The notes under the pieces were generated by a model. That model worked only from the letters and a program-made list of their open reading frames with translations, was not told the origin of the DNA and did no database searches. Below are positions 34,868 to 42,278 of a stretch of 50,324 nucleotides of DNA, one piece after another. Position numbers and translations under genes: made by a program. This stretch comes from Roseomonas sp. 18066 (GTDB lineage: Bacteria > Pseudomonadota > Alphaproteobacteria > Acetobacterales > Acetobacteraceae), in the NCBI RefSeq assembly GCF_902706185.1, contig NZ_CACSJM010000023.1, positions 1-50,324 on the forward strand, in the 5' to 3' direction. The stretch's first letter is position 1. The number at the start of each line of letters is the position of its first letter.

Positions 34868-34899
34868 CCGGTCCGGGCCGGCGGTGCGGCCCGGACCGG
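34868..34899 (-). terminator. Strong hairpin downstream of the hydroxyacid dehydrogenase
   Basis: A perfect 13-bp stem (34868-34880 with 34887-34899) with a 6-nt loop lies 10 bp past the stop codon of the D-2-hydroxyacid dehydrogenase. The minus-strand RNA then reads ACUUCC without a clear U-run. It is in the right place for a terminator. Confidence 0.5.
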
Positions 34900-34909
34900 C
34901 GCGCGCCGG

Positions 34910-35875
34910 TCAGCAGACGAAATCGGCCTCGGCCACCGGCTCGCCGCGGGCGACGCGGTCGATATTGCCCCACATCTGCAGGATGGTGCTTTCGAAGTTG
35001 TCGGCGGCCATGGCGGCGATATGCGGCGTCGCCACCACATTCTCCATGGTCAGCAGCGGATGGTCGAAGGGCACCGGCTCGGTCTCGTAGACATCGGTCG
35101 CAGCGCCCAGGATCTCCTTCGCCCGCAGCGCCTCGACCAGGTCGCTCTCGATGACGACGCCGCCGCGCGCGACATTGATCAGCACGGCCGAGCGCTTCAT
35201 CGACTGCAGCGCGCGGCGGTCGATCATGCCCGCCGTCTGCGGCGTCATCGGGCAATGCAGCGAGACCACGTCGGCCTCGGCCAGGATGGTGGCCAGGTCG
35301 GCGAACTCGACGCCCAGCGCCTGCTCCTCCGCCTCCGCCAGGCGGCGGTTCTTGGTGTAGAGGATGCGGCCGCCGAAGGGCCGCAGCAGCCGCGCGACAT
35401 TCTGACCGATGGCGCCGAAGCCCACGATGCCGATGGTCTTGCCGCTGAGCATGTAGCTGGGCTTCGGCAATTGCGTCGTGCGCCACTGGTGGTTCTGCAG
35501 CGTGTGGTGGCCCCAGGCCAGGTTGCGCAGCAGGCCGATCATCAGGCCGAGGGTGAATTCAGCGACGGGGACGGCGTTGCTGCCGGTGGTGCGCGCCACG
35601 ATCACCCCCTGGGCGCGGGCGGCGTCCAGGTCGAAATTATCGACGCCGACGCCCCATTTATGCAGCAGCCGCGCCCGCGGCGCCGCCGCCAGCAGCGCGG
35701 CGTCGACGGCGATCTGGCCGGAGACGATGAAATCCGCGTCGGCCACGATCTCCTGCAGATGCGCCGCCTCCCGGTTCTTCGCATGCTCGAGCTGCATGCC
35801 CTCCGGCAGCAGCCCGCGCATGCGGGTCGCGGTCTCCGCGGTGATCGGATCGAGCACGACGATCTTGCTGGTCAT
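34910..35875 (-). CDS. NAD(P)-dependent D-2-hydroxyacid dehydrogenase
   Basis: A 321-residue protein of the D-isomer-specific 2-hydroxyacid dehydrogenase family. The cofactor motif GIVGFGAIGQNVARL (about 149-163) is followed by the catalytic Arg in LINVARGGVV (about 232-241), the Glu in VYETEPVPFDHPLL (about 259-272) and the His in VATPHIAAM (about 280-288). These enzymes reduce 2-keto acids or oxidise D-2-hydroxy acids. The ATG at 35875 is preceded by AGGA at 5 nt; frames extending upstream are non-homologous. It is divergent from an ABC importer operon that ends in an aldolase-like gene, fitting a hydroxyacid catabolic locus. Confidence 0.93.
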   Translation of the reverse strand: MTSKIVVLDPITAETATRMRGLLPEGMQLEHAKNREAAHLQEIVADADFIVSGQIAVDAALLAAAPRARLLHKWGVGVDNFDLDAARAQGVIVARTTGSNAVPVAEFTLGLMIGLLRNLAWGHHTLQNHQWRTTQLPKPSYMLSGKTIGIVGFGAIGQNVARLLRPFGGRILYTKNRRLAEAEEQALGVEFADLATILAEADVVSLHCPMTPQTAGMIDRRALQSMKRSAVLINVARGGVVIESDLVEALRAKEILGAATDVYETEPVPFDHPLLTMENVVATPHIAAMAADNFESTILQMWGNIDRVARGEPVAEADFVC

Positions 35876-36052
35876 TCCTGCGGTCTGGTCCCGGTTGCAT
35901 TTTATGGCACAGGCGGCGGCGCCGCCGATCGCTGCAGGGTGCTGGGAAATCACGGATTCCGCAAGTCGCCGCCGACGGTGCAAAAGCGCGGTTGAAGCGG
36001 CGGTCCTTCATGGCATGATGCCGCCCGAAAAGACGACAAAAGGGGCTTCACC

Positions 36053-37102
36053 ATGCGTATCTGGACCAGCGCGCTGCTCGGCATGGCCGGGATCGCCGCC
36101 GCCGCGCTGCCCGCCGCCGCCCAGCAGAGCGGCGCCATGACCCTGATGGCCTATGCGGGCATCTTCCGCGAGAACTACAACGACGTCGTCGTCAAGCCCT
36201 TCCAGGCCAGCGGCGCGCCGGTGCAATACGTCGAGGGCGGCACCTCCGCCCAGATGCTGGGCATGCTGCGCGCGCAGAAGGCGGATCCGCAGATCGACGT
36301 CGTCATCATGGACGTCACCACCGCCGCCCTGGCCTGCGCCGAGGGGCTGGTGGAGAAGATGCCGGCCGCCGCCTGGCCGATCCTGTCGCAGATCGACCCG
36401 CAGGCGCGGGCGGCCGGCGGCGAGTGCGGCCCCGGCGTGATGTTCGACCACCTGGTCATGGTCTATGACACCCAGGCGGTGAAGCCGGCGCCGACGCGCT
36501 TCATGGCCATGGCCGATGCGTCGCAGCGCGGCGCGGTCGGCTTCGCCGCGCCGCCGAACATCCAGGGCCTGGCGATCACCGCCATCCTGGCGCAGGCCCA
36601 GGCGCAGGACTGGCGCAATATCGGCGCGGCCATGGCCTCGCTGAAGGCGATCGCGGCGAATACCCAGACCTTCGACCCGAAGCCCGACGGCTACACCATG
36701 ATCCTGAACGGGCAGCTGCGCTTCGCCACCGGCTGGAACGCCCGCGCCCAGCTGTATCGCGACCAGTCGCAGGGCCGCATCGGCGTGGTGCTGCCGGAGG
36801 AAGGCACGATCTTCCAGATCAACACCATCAATGTCGTGGCCAACGCCAAGAACCGCGCGCGCGCGGCGGCCTTCGTCAATCATGCGCTGTCGGCGGAGCC
36901 CCAGAAGGCCTTCACCGAGCGGATGTTCTACGGCCCGACCAACACCACCGCCCAGGTCTCGCCCGAGGCGATGCAGCGCACCGCCCTGGCCCCGGAATTC
37001 CGCAACCGCGTCATCGCCCTCGACTGGGAGGAGATGCTGAAGCTGCGCGACGGCTGGAACCAGCGCTGGCGGCGCGAGGTGATCGCGGCCGCGCCGCGAT
37101 GA
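36053..37102 (+). CDS. Polyamine-type ABC transporter substrate-binding protein (PotD-like)
   Basis: A 349-residue secreted binding protein. A Sec signal (MRIWTSALLGMAGIAAAALPAAAQQ) is followed by TLMAYAGIFRENYNDVVVKPFQASGAPVQYVEGG and VVIMDVTTAALACAEGLVEKM, typical of the spermidine/putrescine-type (PBP family 8) binding proteins. The start ATG at 36053 has AAAAGGGG 6-7 nt ahead. The family also carries other small carboxylates and amines. The ligand cannot be told from sequence; the RraA-like gene at the operon end makes a carboxylic acid as likely as a polyamine. Confidence 0.9.
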   Translation: MRIWTSALLGMAGIAAAALPAAAQQSGAMTLMAYAGIFRENYNDVVVKPFQASGAPVQYVEGGTSAQMLGMLRAQKADPQIDVVIMDVTTAALACAEGLVEKMPAAAWPILSQIDPQARAAGGECGPGVMFDHLVMVYDTQAVKPAPTRFMAMADASQRGAVGFAAPPNIQGLAITAILAQAQAQDWRNIGAAMASLKAIAANTQTFDPKPDGYTMILNGQLRFATGWNARAQLYRDQSQGRIGVVLPEEGTIFQINTINVVANAKNRARAAAFVNHALSAEPQKAFTERMFYGPTNTTAQVSPEAMQRTALAPEFRNRVIALDWEEMLKLRDGWNQRWRREVIAAAPR

Positions 37103-38214
37103 GCTCCCCTGGGATGAAGGCTGCGACCTCGATGCCCGCGCATCCGCATCTGCGGCTGGACCGGCTGAAGCGCCATTACGCCGGGGCGCCCGCCCCGGCG
37201 GTGGCCTCGATCTCGCTCGACCTGCCGCGCGGCGCGCTGCTGGCGCTGCTCGGTCCCTCGGGCTGCGGCAAGACCACGACGCTGCGCATGATCGCCGGCC
37301 TGGAAATTCCGGATGACGGAAAGATCCTGGTCGGCGGCCGCGATGTCTCGCGGCTGCCGCCGCACAAGCGGCAGATGGGCGTGGTGTTCCAGTCCTATGC
37401 GCTGTTCCCGCATATGACGGCGGCCGGCAATGCGGCCTTCGGGCTGGAGATGCAGGGCGTGGCCCGCGCCGACCGCGCCCGCCGTGCCCAGGCGGCGCTG
37501 GAGATGGTGGGGCTGGGCGCCCTCGCCGAACGAAAGCCGCGCCAGCTCTCCGGCGGGCAGCAGCAGCGCGTGGCGCTGGCGCGCGCCCTGGCCATCGAGC
37601 CGCAGCTGCTGCTGCTGGACGAGCCGCTCTCGGCGCTGGACGCCAAGCTGCGCGAGGGCGTGCGCGACGAGATCCGCGCGCTGCAGCAGCGGCTCGGCAC
37701 CACCACGGTCTTCGTCACCCACGACCAGACCGAGGCGCTGGCCATGGCCGACCTGGTCGCCGTGATGAATGGCGGCCGCATCGAGCAGCTGGCGGCGCCG
37801 GAGGAGATCTTCGAGCGGCCGGCGACCCGCTTCGTCGCCACCTTCGTCGGCCGCGCCGCCCGCCTGTCCGGCCAGCTGGAGCCCGGCGGCGTGCTGCGCT
37901 GCGGCGGCCAGGCGCTGCGCAGCACCGCGACGCTGCCGCCCGGCCCGGCCGAGGCCTATCTGCGGCCGCACCGCGTCCGCCTGCTGGAGGCCGGCGCCGC
38001 GCCGCCGCCCGGCCATGACAACCTGCTGGAGGCGCGGCTGACCCGGCGCATCTATACCGGCGAGACCATCGCGCTGGAGACCGAGACCGCCGCCGGCCCG
38101 GTCACCGCCGAGCTGCAGGCCGGGCAGGACGGGCCCTGGCGCGACCTGCCCACCGGCGCCCCGCTGCGCCTGGCCTTCCGCGCGGCCGATCTCGCGGTCT
38201 TCCCCGCGCCATGA
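37099..38214 (+). CDS. ABC transporter ATP-binding protein (PotA/FbpC-like)
   Basis: A 371-residue ATPase. Walker A GPSGCGKTT (about 53-61), signature LSGGQQQRVALARA (about 151-164), Walker B LLLDEPLSALDAKL (about 172-185) and H-loop VTHDQTEALAM are all intact. A C-terminal TOBE domain (about 275-370) is present. It overlaps the binding-protein stop (ATGA), so the operon is tightly coupled. It energises import through the two downstream permeases. Confidence 0.94.
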   Translation: MSSPGMKAATSMPAHPHLRLDRLKRHYAGAPAPAVASISLDLPRGALLALLGPSGCGKTTTLRMIAGLEIPDDGKILVGGRDVSRLPPHKRQMGVVFQSYALFPHMTAAGNAAFGLEMQGVARADRARRAQAALEMVGLGALAERKPRQLSGGQQQRVALARALAIEPQLLLLDEPLSALDAKLREGVRDEIRALQQRLGTTTVFVTHDQTEALAMADLVAVMNGGRIEQLAAPEEIFERPATRFVATFVGRAARLSGQLEPGGVLRCGGQALRSTATLPPGPAEAYLRPHRVRLLEAGAAPPPGHDNLLEARLTRRIYTGETIALETETAAGPVTAELQAGQDGPWRDLPTGAPLRLAFRAADLAVFPAP

Positions 38215-39062
38215 TCGGCTGGCTGCTCGCCGCCCCCGCGCTGGCGGTCCTGGCCCTGGCCTTCGTCTGGCCGATGGCCGGGCTGTTCCGCATCAGCCTG
38301 AACCGCACCACCGAGACCGGCGCCATGGAGGCGGCGGTCACCACCGACAGCTATGCCCGGCTGGTCGGCGACGACTTCACCCGCGAGCTGGTGCTCAACA
38401 CCCTGACCCTGGCGGCGAGCTCGGCGGCCATCGCGGTGGCCCTCGCCTTGCCGATCGCGCTGCTGGTGCGCGGCGCCTCGCCACGCTGGCGCGGGCTGCT
38501 GGCGCTGGCGGCCGTCGCCCCCCTGCTGGTCTCCGGCACGGCGCGGCTGGTGGGGTGGATGGCGATCCTCGGCGACCAGGGCATGATCAACGCGCTGCTG
38601 ACGGGGATGGGGATCAGCACCGGGCCGCTGGCGCTGATCAACAACTGGACCGGCGTGCGCATCGGCCTGGTCGAAAGCCTGATGCCCTATGCGGTGCTGG
38701 TGCTGCTGGCCGGCCTCGGAAGGCTGGACCCGAAGCTGGAGGAGGCGGCGGCGACGCTGGGCGCCAACCGCGCCCGCACCTTCCTGCGCGTCACCCTGCC
38801 GCTGGCGGCGCCCGCCTTGCTGGCGGCCTGGCTGCTGACCCTGGTGCTGGGCATTTCCGCCTTCATCACCCCGCGCCTAATGGGCGGCGGCCGGGTCTTT
38901 GTGCTGGCCACCGAGATCTATGACCTCGCCCTCGAGACGGTCGACTGGCCGGGCGCCGCGGCGCTGGCCATGCTTCTGCTGGGCGGCCTGCTGGCGCTGA
39001 TGATCCTACGCGGGGTCGTGGCCGCCTTCTTCCCTGGCAACCGGGCGGAGAAGACGCCATGA
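38211..39062 (+). CDS. ABC transporter permease (PotB-like)
   Basis: A 283-residue permease with about six spans. The N-terminal WLLAAPALAVLALAFVWPMAGLFRISLNR is the signature of the PotB/PotC type. The EAA-like loop is KLEEAAATLGANRARTFLRVTLPLAAPALLA (about 177-207). The start ATG overlaps the ATPase stop (ATGA) and the stop overlaps the next permease start (ATGA). Confidence 0.92.
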   Translation: MIGWLLAAPALAVLALAFVWPMAGLFRISLNRTTETGAMEAAVTTDSYARLVGDDFTRELVLNTLTLAASSAAIAVALALPIALLVRGASPRWRGLLALAAVAPLLVSGTARLVGWMAILGDQGMINALLTGMGISTGPLALINNWTGVRIGLVESLMPYAVLVLLAGLGRLDPKLEEAAATLGANRARTFLRVTLPLAAPALLAAWLLTLVLGISAFITPRLMGGGRVFVLATEIYDLALETVDWPGAAALAMLLLGGLLALMILRGVVAAFFPGNRAEKTP

Positions 39063-39847
39063 AGCCGAGCTGGATGCTGCGCCTCTGCGCCGCGGTGGGT
39101 TTCGCCATCCTGCTGCTGCCGGGCGTGCTGGTGCTGATCGTCAGCTTCTCCGCCGGCGAGTTCCTGACCTTTCCGCCGCCCGGCCTGTCGTTCAGATGGT
39201 ACGCGGCGCTGCTGTCGAACGCGCAGCTGATGACGGCGCTGGGCACCAGCGCCATCCTGGCGGCGATCGTGGCGACGGTGTCGCTGCTGCTGGGGGCGCC
39301 GGCGGCCTATGCCATCGCGCGCCTCGAATTCCGCGGCCGCGGCGTGCTGGCGGCGATGCTGGCCGCGCCCCTGCTGCTGCCGACCCTGGTGCTGGGCCTC
39401 GGCCTGCTGCTGGTGCTGCAGCCGCTGGGGCTGGCCGCGACCTGGCCCGGGCTGGTGCTGGGCCATTGCCTGGTCGCCATCCCCTTCGCCGTGCGCATCA
39501 TGACCACCGCTTTCGCCGCGGTGCCGAAGGAGCTGGAGGCGGCGGCCTGGACGCTGGGCGCCACGCCCTTCCGGGCCGCCGTCCGCATCACCTTGCCCAA
39601 TGCCGCGCCCGGCGCCATCGCCGCCGCGGTGCTGACCTTCCTGGTCAGCTTCGACGAGACCGTGATCAGCCTCTTCCTGGTCGGGCCGCGCCTGTCGACC
39701 CTGCCCGTGGAAATGTTCCGCTATGCCGAGCGCACCGCCGATCCCCTGATCGCGGCGCTGGCCATGACGTTGATCGCCTTCGCCCTCCTGATGGTCGTTC
39801 TGGTCGAGCGGCTGATCGGGTTCACCCGTGCCATAGGACGTGACTGA
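39059..39847 (+). CDS. ABC transporter permease (PotC-like)
   Basis: A 262-residue permease. The first span (LCAAVGFAILLLPGVLVLIVSFSAGEFLTFPPPGLS) is typical of PotC-type partners, and the docking loop is ELEAAAWTLGATPFRAAVRITLPNAAPG (about 158-185). With the PotB-like subunit it forms the membrane channel of the importer. Its stop shares one base with the ATG of the RraA-like gene (TGATG). Confidence 0.92.
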   Translation: MKPSWMLRLCAAVGFAILLLPGVLVLIVSFSAGEFLTFPPPGLSFRWYAALLSNAQLMTALGTSAILAAIVATVSLLLGAPAAYAIARLEFRGRGVLAAMLAAPLLLPTLVLGLGLLLVLQPLGLAATWPGLVLGHCLVAIPFAVRIMTTAFAAVPKELEAAAWTLGATPFRAAVRITLPNAAPGAIAAAVLTFLVSFDETVISLFLVGPRLSTLPVEMFRYAERTADPLIAALAMTLIAFALLMVVLVERLIGFTRAIGRD

Positions 39848-40512
39848 TGCCGAAATACATTATCGAGGCGATGCCGGCTGCGATCAGCAGCGAGGTCGTC
39901 GCCCTGCTCGAGCAGACCGAGACGGCGACGGTCGGCCATTGGCGGCACTGGGGCTTCGTCGATCGCGGCATCCAGGGGCTGCTGCGCCGCCGCGTCGCCG
40001 GCACCGCGGTGACCGTGCAGATCCCGGGCGCCGATTCCACCCTGCTGCACCATGCGCTGGGCCTGCTGCGGCCGGGCGACGTGCTGGTGGTCGACCGCCT
40101 GGGCGATGACCGCCATGCCTGCTGGGGCGGCGGCGTCACCGTCGCCGCCAAGGCCGCCGGCGCCAAGGCCGGCGTGGTCGACGGCGCCTGCACCGATATC
40201 GAGGAGGTCGAGGGCTCCGACTTCCCGCTCTGGTGCCGCGGCCTGGCGCCGATCACCACCCGCGTCTACGACCTGGGCGGCCGCATGAACGTCCCCGTCG
40301 CCATCGGCGGCGTGGTGATCAATCCGGGCGATGCCGTGCTCTGCGACGAGAGCGGCGTGCTGGTCATGCCCCCCGAGGAGGCCGAGGCCGAGGCCCGCGC
40401 CGCCATCGCCCGGCAGGAGCGGGGCCTGGCCGTGCAGGCCCGCTGCGCCAAGGGCGAGAAGCTGGGCGATATCTCGGGCGCCACCGCTAAGGTTCTGGCC
40501 GGCCTGGTGTGA
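39847..40512 (+). CDS. RraA/HMG-aldolase-family protein with a substituted RD motif
   Basis: A 221-residue protein of the RraA family, whose catalytic members (4-hydroxy-4-methyl-2-oxoglutarate/4-carboxy-4-hydroxy-2-oxoadipate aldolases) release pyruvate or oxaloacetate using Mg2+. GDVLVVDRLGDDRHACWGGGVT (about 77-98) and GVVDGACTDIEEVE (109-122) mark the active site. In known aldolases the second motif reads xDGxxRD; here the arginine is Thr116 while Asp117 is kept, so activity or substrate is likely altered. It is the last gene of a Pot-type importer operon and ends 6 nt before a strong terminator. Confidence 0.88.
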   Translation: MPKYIIEAMPAAISSEVVALLEQTETATVGHWRHWGFVDRGIQGLLRRRVAGTAVTVQIPGADSTLLHHALGLLRPGDVLVVDRLGDDRHACWGGGVTVAAKAAGAKAGVVDGACTDIEEVEGSDFPLWCRGLAPITTRVYDLGGRMNVPVAIGGVVINPGDAVLCDESGVLVMPPEEAEAEARAAIARQERGLAVQARCAKGEKLGDISGATAKVLAGLV

Positions 40513-40518
40513 CGTCCT

Positions 40519-40546
40519 GCGGCGGGGGGTTCTTTCCCCCCGCCGC
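40519..40546. terminator. Bidirectional terminator-like hairpin
   Basis: A perfect 11-bp GC-rich stem (40519-40529 with 40536-40546) around the loop TTCTTT separates the convergent RraA-like gene (ends 40512) and the MipA/OmpV gene (ends 40553). There is no clear T-run, but its place and strength suggest it ends transcripts from both sides. Confidence 0.6.
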
Positions 40547-40552
40547 GGTTGC

Positions 40553-41332
40553 TCAGAAACGATAGCCGGCGCCGAGCAGGCCAAAAGGCTGGGTCTCGCG
40601 CTCGGTGATCGGGCTGTCGGCGGCGTCGCCCAGCAGTTGCACCGCGCCCACCGTGGCAGAAATCCACCAGCGCGGCGTCAGCGCATAGGCGGCGGTGGCG
40701 CTGACCCGGGCGCTGCGGAAGCCGCTTTCCGGCCGGTATTCGCGGAACCGGCTGCGCGAGGCCTGGACCCGGTCCACCCCGAACCATTGCTCCATGTCGT
40801 CGCCATCGGCCCAGACCAGGCTGGCCGCGCCCAGCAGCGACAGCGATTCGGTCAGGCGGTAGCGGTAGTTGGCGCCCAGGGTCACCGTGGTGCCTTCCTG
40901 GTCGCCCAGCGCCTTTTCGGCCTGGATCGAGGCGCCGAAAGCGCCGAAATCGCCGCGCAGGAACAGGCTGGCCTTGGCCGCGCCGTCGATATCGCCCATG
41001 CCGCGCAGCCGCGCCGCGTCATCCTCGTCGCGGCCCGGCGCATAGCCGATGGCGCCGCCGACCGAGAAGGGCCCCGAGCGGAAGGCGACGATGCCCAAGC
41101 CGTCGCGGGTATTGAGAAAGATAGTGTCGAGCAGCGGCAGGCCGGGGCGGTAGGCGGCCTCGACCAGCGGCAGCGGATTGACCTCCAGCGTCTTGCTGCC
41201 GGGATAGGCCGGGCCGATGCCGGCGCCGATGCCCAGCCGCAGGTCCCAGCCGCCCTGGGCCAGCGGCGCCTGGGCCCAGGCCGGGGTGGCGCCGAGGGCG
41301 AGCAGCAGCGGAAAGCCGAAAGAAAGACGCAT
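40553..41332 (-). CDS. MipA/OmpV-family outer-membrane protein
   Basis: A 259-residue protein with a signal peptide (MRLSFGFPLLLALGATPAWAQA) and beta-barrel strands alternating polar and apolar residues, ending in the aromatic residue required for outer-membrane insertion (LGAGYRF). WDLRLGIGAGIGPAYPGSKTLEVNPLPLVEAAYRPG is typical of MipA/OmpV, a family of outer-membrane scaffold or porin-like proteins. It is divergent from a two-component system 262 bp away, a pairing seen often for this family, so it is probably the regulated target. Confidence 0.9.
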   Translation of the reverse strand: MRLSFGFPLLLALGATPAWAQAPLAQGGWDLRLGIGAGIGPAYPGSKTLEVNPLPLVEAAYRPGLPLLDTIFLNTRDGLGIVAFRSGPFSVGGAIGYAPGRDEDDAARLRGMGDIDGAAKASLFLRGDFGAFGASIQAEKALGDQEGTTVTLGANYRYRLTESLSLLGAASLVWADGDDMEQWFGVDRVQASRSRFREYRPESGFRSARVSATAAYALTPRWWISATVGAVQLLGDAADSPITERETQPFGLLGAGYRF

Positions 41333-41358
41333 CGGGCAGCGGTCCTTGGCAGGGGCGC

Positions 41359-41394
41359 GGTCCGGGCGGCCGGGAGGGGCCCGCCGCCCGGACC
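41359..41394 (-). promoter_or_regulatory. Hairpin in the upstream region of the MipA/OmpV gene
   Basis: A perfect 11-bp stem (41359-41369 with 41384-41394) with a 14-nt loop lies 26 bp before the MipA/OmpV start. If transcribed it could sit in the 5' UTR; otherwise it may be a regulator site. Confidence 0.35.
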
Positions 41395-41467
41395 GCCCCG
41401 CGGGAGGAAGGGGACGGAGTGCTACGGCCGGGACGGGCCGCGCTGCCCTGGCTCTAGCCAGGCAAGG

Positions 41468-41549
41468 TTGCGCCAGGCTGGCAGCGGCCGGTCCTCACGT
41501 GATTTTTGACCGCGGAGCTGCCAGAAAGCCGCCTGTCAGCTTGGCGCAA
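41468..41549. promoter_or_regulatory. Inverted pair TTGCGCCA / TGGCGCAA in the divergent region
   Basis: TTGCGCCA at 41468-41475 and its reverse complement TGGCGCAA at 41542-41549 lie on either side of the centre of the MipA/OmpV-response regulator gap. They could be half-sites for the response regulator encoded at 41595. The spacing is large, so this is tentative. Confidence 0.25.
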
Positions 41550-41594
41550 TGCAACCCTGCCAAACAGGGCGCGGCCGAGGGCGGAGGGGATTGG

Positions 41595-42278
41595 ATGCGC
41601 ATCCTGCTGGTGGAAGACGAGGTCGAGCTGGCCGGCGCCCTGCGCGCGGCGCTGGACCGGCGCGGCATCCTGGTCGACTGGGTCGCCAGCCTGGCCGAGG
41701 CGCGTGAGGCGCTGAGCGGACCGGGCGCCGCCACCGGGCTGCGCGCCATCCTGCTCGACCGCCGGCTGCCGGATGGCGACGGGCTGTCGCTGCTGCCGGC
41801 GCTGCGCCACCTGCCCGACGCGCCCCCCGTCATCCTGCTGACCGCCCGCGGCCAGACCGCCGAGCGGGTCGAGGGGCTGGATGCCGGCGCCGACGACTAC
41901 CTGGTCAAGCCTTTCGCGGTGGAGGAGCTGCTGGCGCGGCTGCGCGTCGTCACCCGCCGCCGGGTCGACCCCGCCGCCGAGCCGATCGCCCTCGGCCGGC
42001 TGCATTTCGACCCGATCCACCGCGAGGCGCGGGTCGAGGGTGGCATCCTGGCCCTGCCGCGGCGGGAGCTCGCCCTGCTGGAGCTGCTGCTGCGCCGCGC
42101 CGGCCGCGTCGTGCTGCGCGAGGCGATGGAGGCCTTCATCTTCGGCTTCGACGACACGCCGACCTCGAACTCGCTGGATTCGCATGTCTCCCGCCTGCGC
42201 CGCCGGCTGGCCGAGGCCGAGGCCGGCATCGCCATCCATGCGCTGCGCGGCCTGGGCTACATGGCCCGCCCCGAGTGA
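41595..42278 (+). CDS. OmpR/PhoB-family response regulator
   Basis: A 227-residue regulator: receiver domain (1-120) with the acidic pair in LVEDE, phospho-acceptor Asp55 in AILLDRRLPDGDG and Lys105 in DDYLVKPF, and a winged-helix effector domain (about 130-227; LPRRELALLELLLRRAGRVVLREAMEA, SHVSRLRRRL). The ATG at 41595 follows GGAGGGG at 8 nt. It is coupled to the sensor kinase gene by a GTGA overlap. The adjacent divergent MipA/OmpV gene is the likely target. Confidence 0.94.
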   Translation: MRILLVEDEVELAGALRAALDRRGILVDWVASLAEAREALSGPGAATGLRAILLDRRLPDGDGLSLLPALRHLPDAPPVILLTARGQTAERVEGLDAGADDYLVKPFAVEELLARLRVVTRRRVDPAAEPIALGRLHFDPIHREARVEGGILALPRRELALLELLLRRAGRVVLREAMEAFIFGFDDTPTSNSLDSHVSRLRRRLAEAEAGIAIHALRGLGYMARPE

